NCBI RefSeq assembly: GCF_002786295.1
Contig: NZ_PGTC01000018.1
Span: forward strand, 310,001-374,000
Reading direction: 5' to 3'
Origin: Pseudooceanicola marinus
GTDB lineage: Bacteria > Pseudomonadota > Alphaproteobacteria > Rhodobacterales > Rhodobacteraceae
Length of the DNA stretch: 64,000 nt
The notes below the pieces were generated by a model. The model made no database searches and was not told the origin of the DNA. It was given only the letters and a program-made list of their open reading frames with translations. Below are positions 24,890-33,443 of this stretch, in pieces (within the stretch, counting starts at the first letter, position 1; each line of letters opens with the position of its first letter). The position numbers and the translations under genes are program-made.

Positions 24890-26500
24890 TCAGGGGCGGG
24901 AAATGGTGAGTCGCTCGGTAAAGATTACGTGATCCCCGCCACGGTGCAATGTCGCGAGGATCGCGCTGTCGGGCAGCGCGGCGCGCAGATTGTCCAGCAC
25001 GCGGGTCGCGGTTTCCAGGTCCAGCCCCTCGGTCGGTTCGTCCAGCAGCAGCAGATCGGGCGCGCGCAGAACACAGCGCGCCAGCGCCAGGCGCCGCGAT
25101 TGCCCGCCCGAGAGGCCCGCGCCACTCTCCCCCAGCCGGGCGTCCAGCCCGCCGCGATCGCGCACAACGGCGTCGAGGGCCACGACCTGCAGCGCCTGCA
25201 AGAGCGTATCATCCGTGGCCTCGGGCGCGGCCAGGGCCAGGTTGTCGCGGATCGTCCCGGCGATCAGGGCGGAGCGTTGCGGCAGCATGGCGACCCGGGC
25301 GCGCAGGGCGCCCTCGGTCCAGTTTTCGGGCGCATGGCCGGCGATGGCGATCCCTTCACCCGCCATCAGGCCCGCGATGCGCAGCAGCAGCGTGGTCTTG
25401 CCCACGCCCGAGGGCCCTTCCAGCGCCAGCGCCTCGCCCCGGTTCAGGGTGAACCGAGCCTCGGGGCGGTCGATCGACAGGATCGGCGCCTCTGCCCGCT
25501 CCGTCTCCTGTCCTTCCCTGTCGTCGCCGGGCGCAGATGCCCCGGGATCGACGCGAGAGGCCGCATCGACCATGCGGCCCAGCTCGGCAAAGCCCCGGCG
25601 CAGCGGCAGCACGGTCTCGGCCAGGGCCAGCGCCACGAAGATGCCGATGGCCGCACGGGCCGGGTCCAGCCCGCCCGCTTGGGCCAGCCAGCCGCCCGCC
25701 ACCAGCGCGCCCGCCACCGACAGTGCCACCAGCGCCGAGAGCCGCGCGCCGGCGCGCCGTTCGGCGCGATCCAGCGCCCCCGAGGCGGCGCGCGCACGTT
25801 GGTCGCCCGCGCGAAGCGCCGTTTCCCGGGCCGCCAGCTGGCCGCCCAGGATCAGCGCCTCGCGGTCGCGGATCATGTCGATCATGCCACGGCGCAGGGC
25901 CTGCGCCTCGCGCTCGCCCTCCCGCGAGGGGGCCATGCCCGACCGCGCCAGCAGTGCCAGCACCAGCGCCGCCAGCGGCAGGTAAATCGCGGCCACGGTC
26001 AGCGCCACAGGCCACCCCGCCAGCCAGCCCAGCATCGCGAAGACGACCGCATGGGTCAGCAGCGCCGCGAAGACCGGCAGCGCCAGGCGCAGCACCAGCC
26101 CGTCCAGCGCATCCACATCTGCCAGGATGCGGGTCAGCGTGGCCTCGCTGCGCAGTCGCGCCAGCGCCCGCCCCCCGGCCCGCGCCTGGCGGCGCAGCAG
26201 GTCCACCCGCAGCGCAGCCAGCGCCCGCAGCGTGGCGTCATGGGTCAGCAGACGCTCGCCATAGCGCGCCGCCGTCCGCCCCAGGGCCAGCAGCCGCACG
26301 CCCGCCGAGGGCTGGAAGACGTTGAAGGCGATGCCGATCCCCGCAAGTCCCGCCAGCCCGGTCGCGGTGATGAACCAGCCCGACAGCCCCAGCAGGGCCA
26401 CGCCCATCAGCAAAACGGTGACGGCCAGCGCCGCGCCGCGCGCCATGGCCTTGGGGCTGGCGCCCAGCAACAGCTTCAGAACCCGCCAGAGCGCCCTCAT
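24890..26500 (-). CDS. cydC: Thiol exporter ABC subunit CydC
   Basis: A 536-residue half-transporter: an N-terminal membrane domain of about six helices and a C-terminal ATPase. Walker A is GPSGVGKTT, the signature is LSGGQSRRL and Walker B is LLLLDEPTEGLD. CydDC exports glutathione and cysteine to the periplasm and is needed for cytochrome bd assembly. Its ATG overlaps the cydD stop by four bases. cydA follows after a 187-base gap containing the tandem operators. Confidence 0.92.
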   Translation of the reverse strand: MRALWRVLKLLLGASPKAMARGAALAVTVLLMGVALLGLSGWFITATGLAGLAGIGIAFNVFQPSAGVRLLALGRTAARYGERLLTHDATLRALAALRVDLLRRQARAGGRALARLRSEATLTRILADVDALDGLVLRLALPVFAALLTHAVVFAMLGWLAGWPVALTVAAIYLPLAALVLALLARSGMAPSREGEREAQALRRGMIDMIRDREALILGGQLAARETALRAGDQRARAASGALDRAERRAGARLSALVALSVAGALVAGGWLAQAGGLDPARAAIGIFVALALAETVLPLRRGFAELGRMVDAASRVDPGASAPGDDREGQETERAEAPILSIDRPEARFTLNRGEALALEGPSGVGKTTLLLRIAGLMAGEGIAIAGHAPENWTEGALRARVAMLPQRSALIAGTIRDNLALAAPEATDDTLLQALQVVALDAVVRDRGGLDARLGESGAGLSGGQSRRLALARCVLRAPDLLLLDEPTEGLDLETATRVLDNLRAALPDSAILATLHRGGDHVIFTERLTISRP

Positions 26501-28245
26501 GCCTCGTTCTCCCCGGTCATGACGATCTGCGCATCTATCTCCCCGGCCAGCGCCGGGTCATGGGTCGCCACGACCAGCGCCGCCCCCTGCCCCTGCAACC
26601 GGCGCAACGCGCGGGTCACCCGGTCGGCGGTCAGCGCATCCAGGTCCGCCGTCGGTTCATCCGCCAGCACCAGATCGGCGTCCTGCAGCACCGCGCGGGC
26701 GATCATCAGCCGCCGCGCTTCGCCGCCCGAAACGCCGCCACCGCTTTCGCCCAGCCGCGTTTGCAGACCCTCGGGCAGGCGATCGATCACGGCGCGGGCC
26801 TCGGCCAGATCCAGCGCCTCAGTGATCGTGCTTTCGCCCATCGCTCGCCCGCCCGACAGCCAGTCGCTCAGGGGCAGGTCCGGGAAATGCACCCGCTGCG
26901 GCACAACGGCGAGACGCGCGCGCCAGCCGTCTGCCGTGCCGGCGTTCAGCTCCTGCCCGCAGACCTCGATCCGGCCCTCGACCAGCGGCACCAGCCCGGC
27001 CAGCGCCGACAGCGCCGTGGACTTGCCCACGCCAGAGGGCCCGACGAGCGCCAGGCTCTGTCCCGCCCCGACGTCCAGGTCCGGCAGGGGCAGCGCTCGG
27101 CCCGGGAGGAAGGCAACCCCGCCCCGCATCGAAACCGACAGCGGCCCGGGCAGCGGCGTGGCCTGCGCCCCCTCCCCCAGCAAGGCGACGCGCGGCGCGG
27201 CGTCCATCGCCTCCAACTCCTCCACGACCGACACACCCGAGGCGCGGTCGTGCCAGGCGGCGGCCAGATCGCGCAGGGGCTGGAAGAACTCCGGGGCGAT
27301 CAGCAGCAGGAATATCCCTTCGTAAAGCGTAAGCCCATTGCCCCAACTGCCCCAGCCGACCTCGCCCAGCAGGGTGAAACCGACGAAGACCGCAACCATG
27401 GCCACGCCGATGGCGGCGAAGAGCTCCAGCACGGTGGAGCTGAGGAAGGCGATGCGCAGCACCGCCATGGTCTTCTCGCGCAGGCGGTCCGCGCGGGTCT
27501 CGAAATCCTCGGCCGCGCGGGCCCGCGCCCCCAGCAGGCGTATGTCCAGCAAGGCCGACAGCCGGTCCATCAGCATGGAGTTCATGTCGCCGATCTCATC
27601 CATCTGGCGGCGGCTGGCGTCCTCGGCCGCCATGCCGACCAGGGCCATGAAGACGGGGATCAGCGGCCCGGCGACCAGCAGGACGACCCCGATGGCCCAG
27701 GAGAACCAGAAGGCCACGGCCAGATAGACCAGCGGAATGACCGAGGTGCGCAGCATGGCGACGTGGTAGCGGGTGATCCAGGGATGCAGTAGCGGCAATT
27801 TCTGCACCGCCAGCGCGGCCACGGCGGCGGAGCCTGCCCCGCCGGGACGCCGCGCCTCGCGGCCGATCAGCAGCTCGCGTTCGCGCGCGATCGTCTCATC
27901 CGCTGCGCGGTAGAGGATGCCGCCCGCCACCCGGTCGAGCCCTGCGCGGATCAACCCGCAGAGCAAGAAGATCCCGGCCGCCCAGAGGCTGCGCTCCAGC
28001 GCGAGGGCGCCGCTGGCCCAGCCCGAGACGGCCCAAGCGATGGCGGCGGCCTGCACCGGCCAGAGAAGACCCGACAGGATGCTCAGGAGGCCGGCTCGGC
28101 GCAGCAGAGGTTTCACCGGGGCGATGATGCGGTCCTGCATGGCGGCGCGGGCGGCCCGGCGGTCTCCGGGCGGAGCCGCATCGGGCACCGCCTGTGCCGT
28201 TTCGGGATCCAACCCGGCACCGTCCGGCAACGCAACGTCCTGCAT
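26497..28245 (-). CDS. cydD: Thiol exporter ABC subunit CydD
   Basis: A 582-residue half-transporter and partner of CydC. The first 35 residues are an Ala/Pro-rich extension. A six-helix membrane domain follows, then an ATPase domain with Walker A GPSGVGKST, signature VSGGEARRL and Walker B LVLADEPTADLD. It overlaps cydC (ATGA). It starts 30 bases after the stop of a Crp/Fnr regulator gene, suggesting a regulator-cydD-cydC transcript. Confidence 0.92.
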   Translation of the reverse strand: MQDVALPDGAGLDPETAQAVPDAAPPGDRRAARAAMQDRIIAPVKPLLRRAGLLSILSGLLWPVQAAAIAWAVSGWASGALALERSLWAAGIFLLCGLIRAGLDRVAGGILYRAADETIARERELLIGREARRPGGAGSAAVAALAVQKLPLLHPWITRYHVAMLRTSVIPLVYLAVAFWFSWAIGVVLLVAGPLIPVFMALVGMAAEDASRRQMDEIGDMNSMLMDRLSALLDIRLLGARARAAEDFETRADRLREKTMAVLRIAFLSSTVLELFAAIGVAMVAVFVGFTLLGEVGWGSWGNGLTLYEGIFLLLIAPEFFQPLRDLAAAWHDRASGVSVVEELEAMDAAPRVALLGEGAQATPLPGPLSVSMRGGVAFLPGRALPLPDLDVGAGQSLALVGPSGVGKSTALSALAGLVPLVEGRIEVCGQELNAGTADGWRARLAVVPQRVHFPDLPLSDWLSGGRAMGESTITEALDLAEARAVIDRLPEGLQTRLGESGGGVSGGEARRLMIARAVLQDADLVLADEPTADLDALTADRVTRALRRLQGQGAALVVATHDPALAGEIDAQIVMTGENEA

Positions 28246-28275
28246 CTGGCCTCGCCTCTTCTGCCCTGCCGGGGC

Positions 28276-29097
28276 TCAGCGGCGCCCGGTCTTGCTGTTG
28301 TCGGCGCTGGCCTCCCGCTCGCGCGTCCTGTCGTTCTCGGGCCGCTGGCCCGATGTGCTGCCCCAGGCGGTCTGGCCCCGCGCCACGCGGCTCAGCGCCG
28401 CCGCCCCGGTCAGACGGATCGTGCCGCGCCCCTGCTCGATCCAGCCTTGGCGGGCGAACGCCCGCAGGCGGCGGGAAATGACCTCGCGCGCAGTGACCAG
28501 ATCGGCGGCCATGGCCTGGTGCGTCGTCTCTACCGTATCCGCGCGCGCATTTGCCAGTAGCCATTCCGCCACGCGCTGTTCCATGCTGAGGGTGACAGGC
28601 CCCGCAACACGCTGGAAGAAATAGGGCAAACGCCTTGCATGCTGGGCAAACAACGCCTGACGAAAGCCTGCGTCCTCCGCCACGAGGCGACGGAACGCCG
28701 CAGGATCCAGCGTCAGCCAGCGGGTCCTCTCCAGGCAATGGGCGGCCACCGACAGGCCGGTACCCGACAGGATCGCTGCCGTCACCGGCATGCAGTCCTG
28801 CCCCGCGTTGGCCCGGCATTCCGCCATGGGCACCAACCGGTTGCGCGTGTGAAACCGCACCGACAGGCGTCCCGTCACCAGCAGGACAAAACCCCGCGGC
28901 GGGCCGAACCAGCGGAAGGCAAGGGCCCCGGCCGCGGCCTCCTGCTGGCGTCCGCCCGCCGCGCGCACGGCCGCCACCAGGTCGCGGGCCGCCGCGGCTG
29001 TGGGGGCGTCGGGACAGGGCGCGTCCAGGGGGACCCGCGGCCCGGACCGGGCGGAGGTCTCCGGCGGGGTCCCGAAGGCATGGGAAACAGGGGGCAT
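28276..29097 (-). CDS. Crp/Fnr family transcriptional regulator (2)
   Basis: A 273-residue regulator with a long Ala/Pro-rich N-terminal extension. A diverged beta-roll sensor domain carries NAGQDCMPVTAAIL, with one Cys at the place of the first Cys of regulator 1. A dimer helix follows, then a winged helix with recognition segment LVTAREVISRRLRAF. The C-terminal 35 residues are polar and likely disordered. No FNR-type N-terminal Cys cluster is present. It directly precedes cydD. The shared TAREVISR helix suggests that it and regulator 1 compete for or share the same operators. Confidence 0.82.
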   Translation of the reverse strand: MPPVSHAFGTPPETSARSGPRVPLDAPCPDAPTAAAARDLVAAVRAAGGRQQEAAAGALAFRWFGPPRGFVLLVTGRLSVRFHTRNRLVPMAECRANAGQDCMPVTAAILSGTGLSVAAHCLERTRWLTLDPAAFRRLVAEDAGFRQALFAQHARRLPYFFQRVAGPVTLSMEQRVAEWLLANARADTVETTHQAMAADLVTAREVISRRLRAFARQGWIEQGRGTIRLTGAAALSRVARGQTAWGSTSGQRPENDRTREREASADNSKTGRR

Positions 29098-29131
29098 GGC
29101 AGCGGCTCCTGGGCTACGGGTCGCGAGGAGA

Positions 29132-29162
29132 GACCCCGCCCGGGCAGCTGCCGGGCGGGGTC
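29132..29162 (-). terminator. Stem-loop between the 403-residue membrane protein gene and regulator 2
   Basis: A 12-bp perfect stem (GACCCCGCCCGG / CCGGGCGGGGTC) with a 7-base loop, after the minus-strand membrane protein gene. There is no T-run, so it is a plausible but unproven terminator separating it from the downstream regulator-cydDC unit. Confidence 0.5.
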
Positions 29163-29190
29163 GGGGGTCACCAGGACCGGGGCGCGCGGA

Positions 29191-30402
29191 TCATTCCGCG
29201 GGCACTTGGGCCGGGGCGCGCCGCGCCAGGAAGTGGCGGCGGTTCAGCACCACCAGCAGCAGGATCATCGACAGCTGCAGCGCCACGGCCACCCCGCTCA
29301 GCATCCAGAAGGCGGTGCCGAACTTGGCGATCAGTCCGACCGCGACCAGACCCTTGTTGATCCAGAAGTGCATCAGCACCGACAGGGCCACGCCCGGGCA
29401 GATCAGCGCGTAGGAGCCGACCGAAGCCTCCGACCCGGTGACGAAGCGGCGGATATAGCCCGTGGCCGCCAGGATCGTCAGGCCGAAGAGGGTGAAGCCC
29501 AGCTGCACTGATAGCATCCGCGTCAGGAAGACCAGCATGTCCGCCGGGGTGGAATGGCCGCCGAAATGGACGTGCAGCGCATGATCCAGACGCACCAGCA
29601 GGATGCTGAGGACGGTGACCATCGGCATCACGATCAACAGGGTCGGCGCCTGTTCAACGGCGACGCCATGTTCCAGCATCGACCGCACGCCCAACACCAG
29701 CTTCACCGCGCCGTAGATCACCGCGATCACCAAGAAGACGGTGGCCAGAACAAAGGCCACTCCGGCGGTCGCCGTCACGCCGCTCATCGCCGCCGGGGCT
29801 GCCAGGCCCACGCCGACCATCGACAGGGCGAAGGCGGGCAGCATCTGCGACAGGGAATTGTTGGCGGTCCAGTCAAAGCCGCCATGGCCGATCACCTGGG
29901 ACAGGTAACGCCCCACCTGGCGCAAGGCCAGCAGACCCACGGCGAGGAAGGCCGCCAGAGCCAGCGGGAAAAGGTACTCCACCACGCCCCAGAGGCCGGG
30001 CACGAAGACCAGACCGAGGATGAACAGGGCGTTGATCGACATGGCCAGCGCCAGCGGCATCGCCGTCATCTGGGTCTGCCCCTGCCCGCCCGCCAGGGCC
30101 GTGCCGGCGGGCGAGCGCAGGAAGGCCCCGGTGCGCCGCAGGTTCCAGACCAGCAGGTAAAGGTTCATCGCGGCGAAGACGGCAATGCCCGCCAGGGCCA
30201 GGTAGATGGTCGCGGCAAACGGCGGGCTGGCGGTGACCAGAGCCGCGCCGATGTCTTCGGCCACCGGCACCGGCTGACCGGGGTGCGGCACCCAGAACAT
30301 CAGGTACATGAAGAAGGTCACGGCGAGGCCACCGGCCCCGACCGAAGTCAGGTAATAAAGCGGCGACCATTGGTCAGCCGGACGGGTCACGCGGGACATC
30401 AT
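29191..30402 (-). CDS. Polytopic membrane protein of the cyd island
   Basis: A 403-residue protein with about ten hydrophobic segments. The start reads MMSRVTRPADQWSPLYYLTS, then AGGLAVTFFMYLMFWVPHPG. I faintly associate it with the family named TsoY, related in layout to TehA/SLAC1 proteins, but am not sure. The start at 30402 was preferred over 30414 because GGAGG sits 5 bases before it; 30399 is also possible. A GTGAC-N3-GTCAC site lies 56 bases upstream, linking it to cydA and the DUF2892 gene. A role in handling small inorganic anions or sulfur species is guesswork from context. Confidence 0.68.
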   Translation of the reverse strand: MMSRVTRPADQWSPLYYLTSVGAGGLAVTFFMYLMFWVPHPGQPVPVAEDIGAALVTASPPFAATIYLALAGIAVFAAMNLYLLVWNLRRTGAFLRSPAGTALAGGQGQTQMTAMPLALAMSINALFILGLVFVPGLWGVVEYLFPLALAAFLAVGLLALRQVGRYLSQVIGHGGFDWTANNSLSQMLPAFALSMVGVGLAAPAAMSGVTATAGVAFVLATVFLVIAVIYGAVKLVLGVRSMLEHGVAVEQAPTLLIVMPMVTVLSILLVRLDHALHVHFGGHSTPADMLVFLTRMLSVQLGFTLFGLTILAATGYIRRFVTGSEASVGSYALICPGVALSVLMHFWINKGLVAVGLIAKFGTAFWMLSGVAVALQLSMILLLVVLNRRHFLARRAPAQVPAE

Positions 30403-30457
30403 CAAATCCTCCATTGGATATCTGATCCGATCCTACGCCCCTTTCCCGCGGCCCTCA

Positions 30458-30470
30458 GTGACATGGTCAC
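30458..30470. promoter_or_regulatory. GTGAC-N3-GTCAC operator upstream of the 403-residue membrane protein gene
   Basis: Perfect 13-bp inverted repeat with spacer ATG, in the divergent region between this gene and pepT. It is about 56 bases from the membrane protein start and over 200 from pepT, so it most likely serves the former. Confidence 0.6.
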
Positions 30471-30550
30471 CAATCCGTGGCAGCCCCCAAACCCCTGATA
30501 TGTGGGAACCTTCCCCCACATCTCTCGCGACCAAGACACCGCGCACCCGC

Positions 30551-30625
30551 CTTCCTCATTTGTTGGCCGGAAATATCCCGGGGGGAGTCGCGCCAGCGAC
30601 GGGGGCAGCGCCCCCGCCCCCAACC
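30551..30625 (-). repeat. Dispersed intergenic element, copy C
   Basis: On the minus strand: a GGGGGCGCTGCCCCC stem, a second small stem, then the core CCCGGGATATTTCCGGCCAAC followed by AAATG. This is the clearest copy together with E. It lies upstream of pepT in a divergent promoter region. Confidence 0.7.
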
Positions 30626-30645
30626 GACCCACCGCGCGACCCCGC

Positions 30646-30674
30646 TTGACACTTGCGCCCCGGCGCCCAACCCT
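30646..30674 (+). promoter_or_regulatory. Candidate promoter of pepT
   Basis: An exact TTGACA -35 hexamer (30646-30651), a 17-base spacer and AACCCT as a weak -10. The pepT ATG is 25 bases downstream of this hexamer. The -10 is poor, so confidence is modest. Confidence 0.4.
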
Positions 30675-30698
30675 TCGCGCAAACCGAAGGAGCCTCCC

Positions 30699-31937
30699 AT
30701 GTCCGCCACGTTCGCCCCCGATCTGGAAACCCGCCTGACCCGCTACTGCGCCGTCGACAGCCAGTCCGACGCCCTGTCGCCCACCTCGCCCAGCACCACG
30801 ATCCAGTGGGACATGATCCGCCTGCTGGAGGCCGAGCTGCGAGAGATCGGCGCCGAGGAGGTCGAGGTCACCGACTACGGCGCCGTGCTGGCCACCGTGC
30901 CGGGCACCGCCCCGGGGCCGACGGTCGGCTTCTGCGCCCATTTCGACACCGCTCCGCAGTACAATGCGACGGACGTCAAACCGCGGGTCATCCGGGGCTA
31001 CAACGGCGGCGACATCACCTACCCAGACGCGCCGGATCTGGTGCTGTCGCCAAAGGATTTCCCCTATCTCGCCGAAAAGCAGGGCCATGACATCGTCACC
31101 GCCTCGGGCCTGACCCTTCTGGGCGCCGACGACAAGGCGGGCATCGCCATCATCATGACGGCGGCCAAGCACCTGATCGACAATCCCGAAATCGCCCGCC
31201 CGAAGATTCGCATCGCCTTCACCCCGGACGAGGAGATCGGCCGTGGCGTGGACAGGCGCCTGCCGGAAGATTTCGCCTGCGACTTCGCCTATACCTACGA
31301 CGGCGCCGAGGTGGGGGAAGTGATCTATGAGACCTTCTCCGCCGACATCGCCCATGTCACCGTCACCGGCGTCTCGATCCATCCCGGGCAGGCCACGGGC
31401 AAGCTGGTCTCGGCCATCCAGCTGGCGTCGAAGGTCATCACTGCCCTGCCCGCCCATACGATGACCCCGGACACCACGAAGGACTACGAGGGTTTCATCC
31501 ACTGCACCGACATGACAGGCGACGCCGCCGAGATGAAGCTGACCTTCATTCTGCGCGATTTTGAGCGGGACGGGCTGGCGCAGAAGGGGGAGATCCTGAC
31601 GAAGATCTGCGATGCCGTCGGCGCGTCAGAGCCCCGCGCGCAGATCAAATGCGAGATCACCGAGCAGTATCGCAACATGCGCTATTGGCTGGAAAACGAC
31701 ATGACGCCGGTGGAACTGGCCCGCGATGCCACCCGCGCGCTTGGGGTGGAGCCGATTTCGGTGCCGATCCGCGGCGGCACCGACGGCTCGCGCCTCACGG
31801 AAATGGGGGTGCCCACGCCCAACCTCTTCACCGGCATGCAATGCATCCACGGGCCGCTGGAATGGATCTCCGTCCAGGACATGGAAGTGGCGACCAGCCT
31901 GATGCTGCAGATCGCGGACAAGGCGGTGAGCAAGTAA
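30699..31937 (+). CDS. pepT: Peptidase T (tripeptide aminopeptidase)
   Basis: A 412-residue cytoplasmic M20B zinc peptidase that removes the N-terminal residue of tripeptides. Zinc-site motifs in order are GFCAHFDTAP, LLGADDKAG, TPDEEIGRGV and SIHPGQATGKL. The C-terminal RGGTDGSRLTEMGVPTPN is typical. AAGGAG lies 6 bases before the chosen ATG. Length fits the family. It stands alone between the cyd island and a convergent sugar dehydrogenase gene. Confidence 0.94.
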   Translation: MSATFAPDLETRLTRYCAVDSQSDALSPTSPSTTIQWDMIRLLEAELREIGAEEVEVTDYGAVLATVPGTAPGPTVGFCAHFDTAPQYNATDVKPRVIRGYNGGDITYPDAPDLVLSPKDFPYLAEKQGHDIVTASGLTLLGADDKAGIAIIMTAAKHLIDNPEIARPKIRIAFTPDEEIGRGVDRRLPEDFACDFAYTYDGAEVGEVIYETFSADIAHVTVTGVSIHPGQATGKLVSAIQLASKVITALPAHTMTPDTTKDYEGFIHCTDMTGDAAEMKLTFILRDFERDGLAQKGEILTKICDAVGASEPRAQIKCEITEQYRNMRYWLENDMTPVELARDATRALGVEPISVPIRGGTDGSRLTEMGVPTPNLFTGMQCIHGPLEWISVQDMEVATSLMLQIADKAVSK

Positions 31938-31991
31938 GGGCGCGAAGGCCCCGGTATGATCCCGGGCGGGCAGACCCCGCCCGGGGCCAGA

Positions 31992-33185
31992 TCACTCCGA
32001 CGGCGTCAGCCGCAGCAGTTCGCCATTGTCGGCGTCGGTCAGGATCATCACGGCGCCATCGGCGGCCACGTCCACGTCGCGCACCCGGCCCTGCCCCTGC
32101 AGATACCGCGCCTCGCCAGTGACCGACGTGCCATCCAGCTCCAGCCGCACCAGCGCCTGGCCCGCCAGGGCGCCCACCAGGATGCTGTCTTGCCAGTCGG
32201 GGAACATCTCGCCCTCGTAAAAGGCCATGCCGGAGGGGGCGATCACCGGGTCCCAGTAATAGAGCGGCTGCTGCATCTCGGGCGAGGCCGTCTCGCCGTT
32301 GCCAATGGGACTGCCGTTGTAATCGATCCCGTAGGTGATGACGGGCCAGCCGTAGTTGCCGCCCGGCTCGGGCCGGTTCAGCTCATCCCCGCCCCGGGGC
32401 CCGTGTTCGATCGTCCAGAGCGCCCCGTTTGGCCCCATGGCCGCGGCCTGGATGTTGCGGTGCCCCAGCGACCAGACCTCCGGCGCGCCGCCCTCGATCT
32501 GCGGATTGCCGGGCATGGCGCCGCCCATGGGATCGATGCGCAAAACCTTGCCCAGATGGGTTGCTGGATCCTGCGCCAGCTGGCGCGGTTCCGGCAGGGA
32601 CCGTTCCCCGGTGGTGATGAACAGCGCACCCGAGCCGTCGAAGACCAGGCGGGAGCCATAGTGCATGGTCGAGGCCCAGCCGGGCATCTGGCGGAAGATC
32701 ACCTCGACCTCCTCCATTGTGCTGCCATCTTCTGAAAGCAGGCCGGTGGCGACGGCAGTGCCGGTTTCGCCCCCCTCGCGCGGTTCGGCATAGCTCCACC
32801 AGACGCGGCGGGTCACGTCGAAATCATCGCGCACCTGCACGTCCAGCAGGCCACCCTGGCGGCGGGCATCGACCTGCGGCAGCCCCTCGACCGGGTCCGA
32901 AACCTCCCCCCCGGGCGTGATAATGCGCAGCCGCCCCGGGCGTTCGGTCACCAGCAAGCGGCCATCGGGCAGCTGATCCATACCCCAGGGATGGTCCAGC
33001 CCCTCCGCGACCACGGCGCGGTCCAGGGTCACTTCGTCCTCAAGAACGGGCGCACGGGTCTGTCCCTCGAAGGCGGGTTGTTGATCGGCGGCATTGGGTG
33101 GTGCCGCGTTGAAATCCTGCGCGCTGGCGGGGGCGGCCAGCGCGGCGCCGGTCAGAAGAAGGGCGGAAAGGCGGATGGAAGTCAT
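31992..33185 (-). CDS. PQQ-dependent aldose sugar dehydrogenase family protein
   Basis: A 397-residue exported beta-propeller. The signal peptide ends near PASAQD (residues 17-22). Family motifs are LDHPWGMDQLPDGRLLVTER, GGLLDV, SRLVFDGSGALFITTGER, SLGHRNIQ and EHGPRGGDELN, as in soluble aldose dehydrogenases (YliI/Asd). It would oxidise aldoses in the periplasm with PQQ. No PQQ synthesis genes are visible in the window. The start was set at the signal peptide Met, with AGAGGAC upstream. Confidence 0.85.
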   Translation of the reverse strand: MTSIRLSALLLTGAALAAPASAQDFNAAPPNAADQQPAFEGQTRAPVLEDEVTLDRAVVAEGLDHPWGMDQLPDGRLLVTERPGRLRIITPGGEVSDPVEGLPQVDARRQGGLLDVQVRDDFDVTRRVWWSYAEPREGGETGTAVATGLLSEDGSTMEEVEVIFRQMPGWASTMHYGSRLVFDGSGALFITTGERSLPEPRQLAQDPATHLGKVLRIDPMGGAMPGNPQIEGGAPEVWSLGHRNIQAAAMGPNGALWTIEHGPRGGDELNRPEPGGNYGWPVITYGIDYNGSPIGNGETASPEMQQPLYYWDPVIAPSGMAFYEGEMFPDWQDSILVGALAGQALVRLELDGTSVTGEARYLQGQGRVRDVDVAADGAVMILTDADNGELLRLTPSE

Positions 33186-33371
33186 GGCGGGGTCCTCTTG
33201 CAGGGCGGCGCGTCGTTGCGGACCGCGCAGGGCAACAGCCCTTCCGGTCCTCAAATAAACCTATGCCCCTTGTCCCGCCCGTCGAGGGTCCGGGCCCGAC
33301 AAAGCATCCGCCCCACGGCCTCGTGTCCGCGCGTGAGGCGCGGCATCCCCGGCGTCAGGGGCCAGAAAAGG

Positions 33372-33403
33372 CAACGGGGCCGGAGGATCCTCCGGCCCCG
33401 TTG
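33372..33403 (-). terminator. Intrinsic terminator after the peroxiredoxin-like gene
   Basis: A perfect 32-base palindrome (CAACGGGGCCGGAGGA plus its complement). On the minus strand it is followed by CCTTTTCT, 40 bases past the stop of the gene at 33444. Confidence 0.75.
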
Positions 33404-33443
33404 TCAGTCCCACGTCCCCCATGCAGGCAGATCGCGATGTCCC

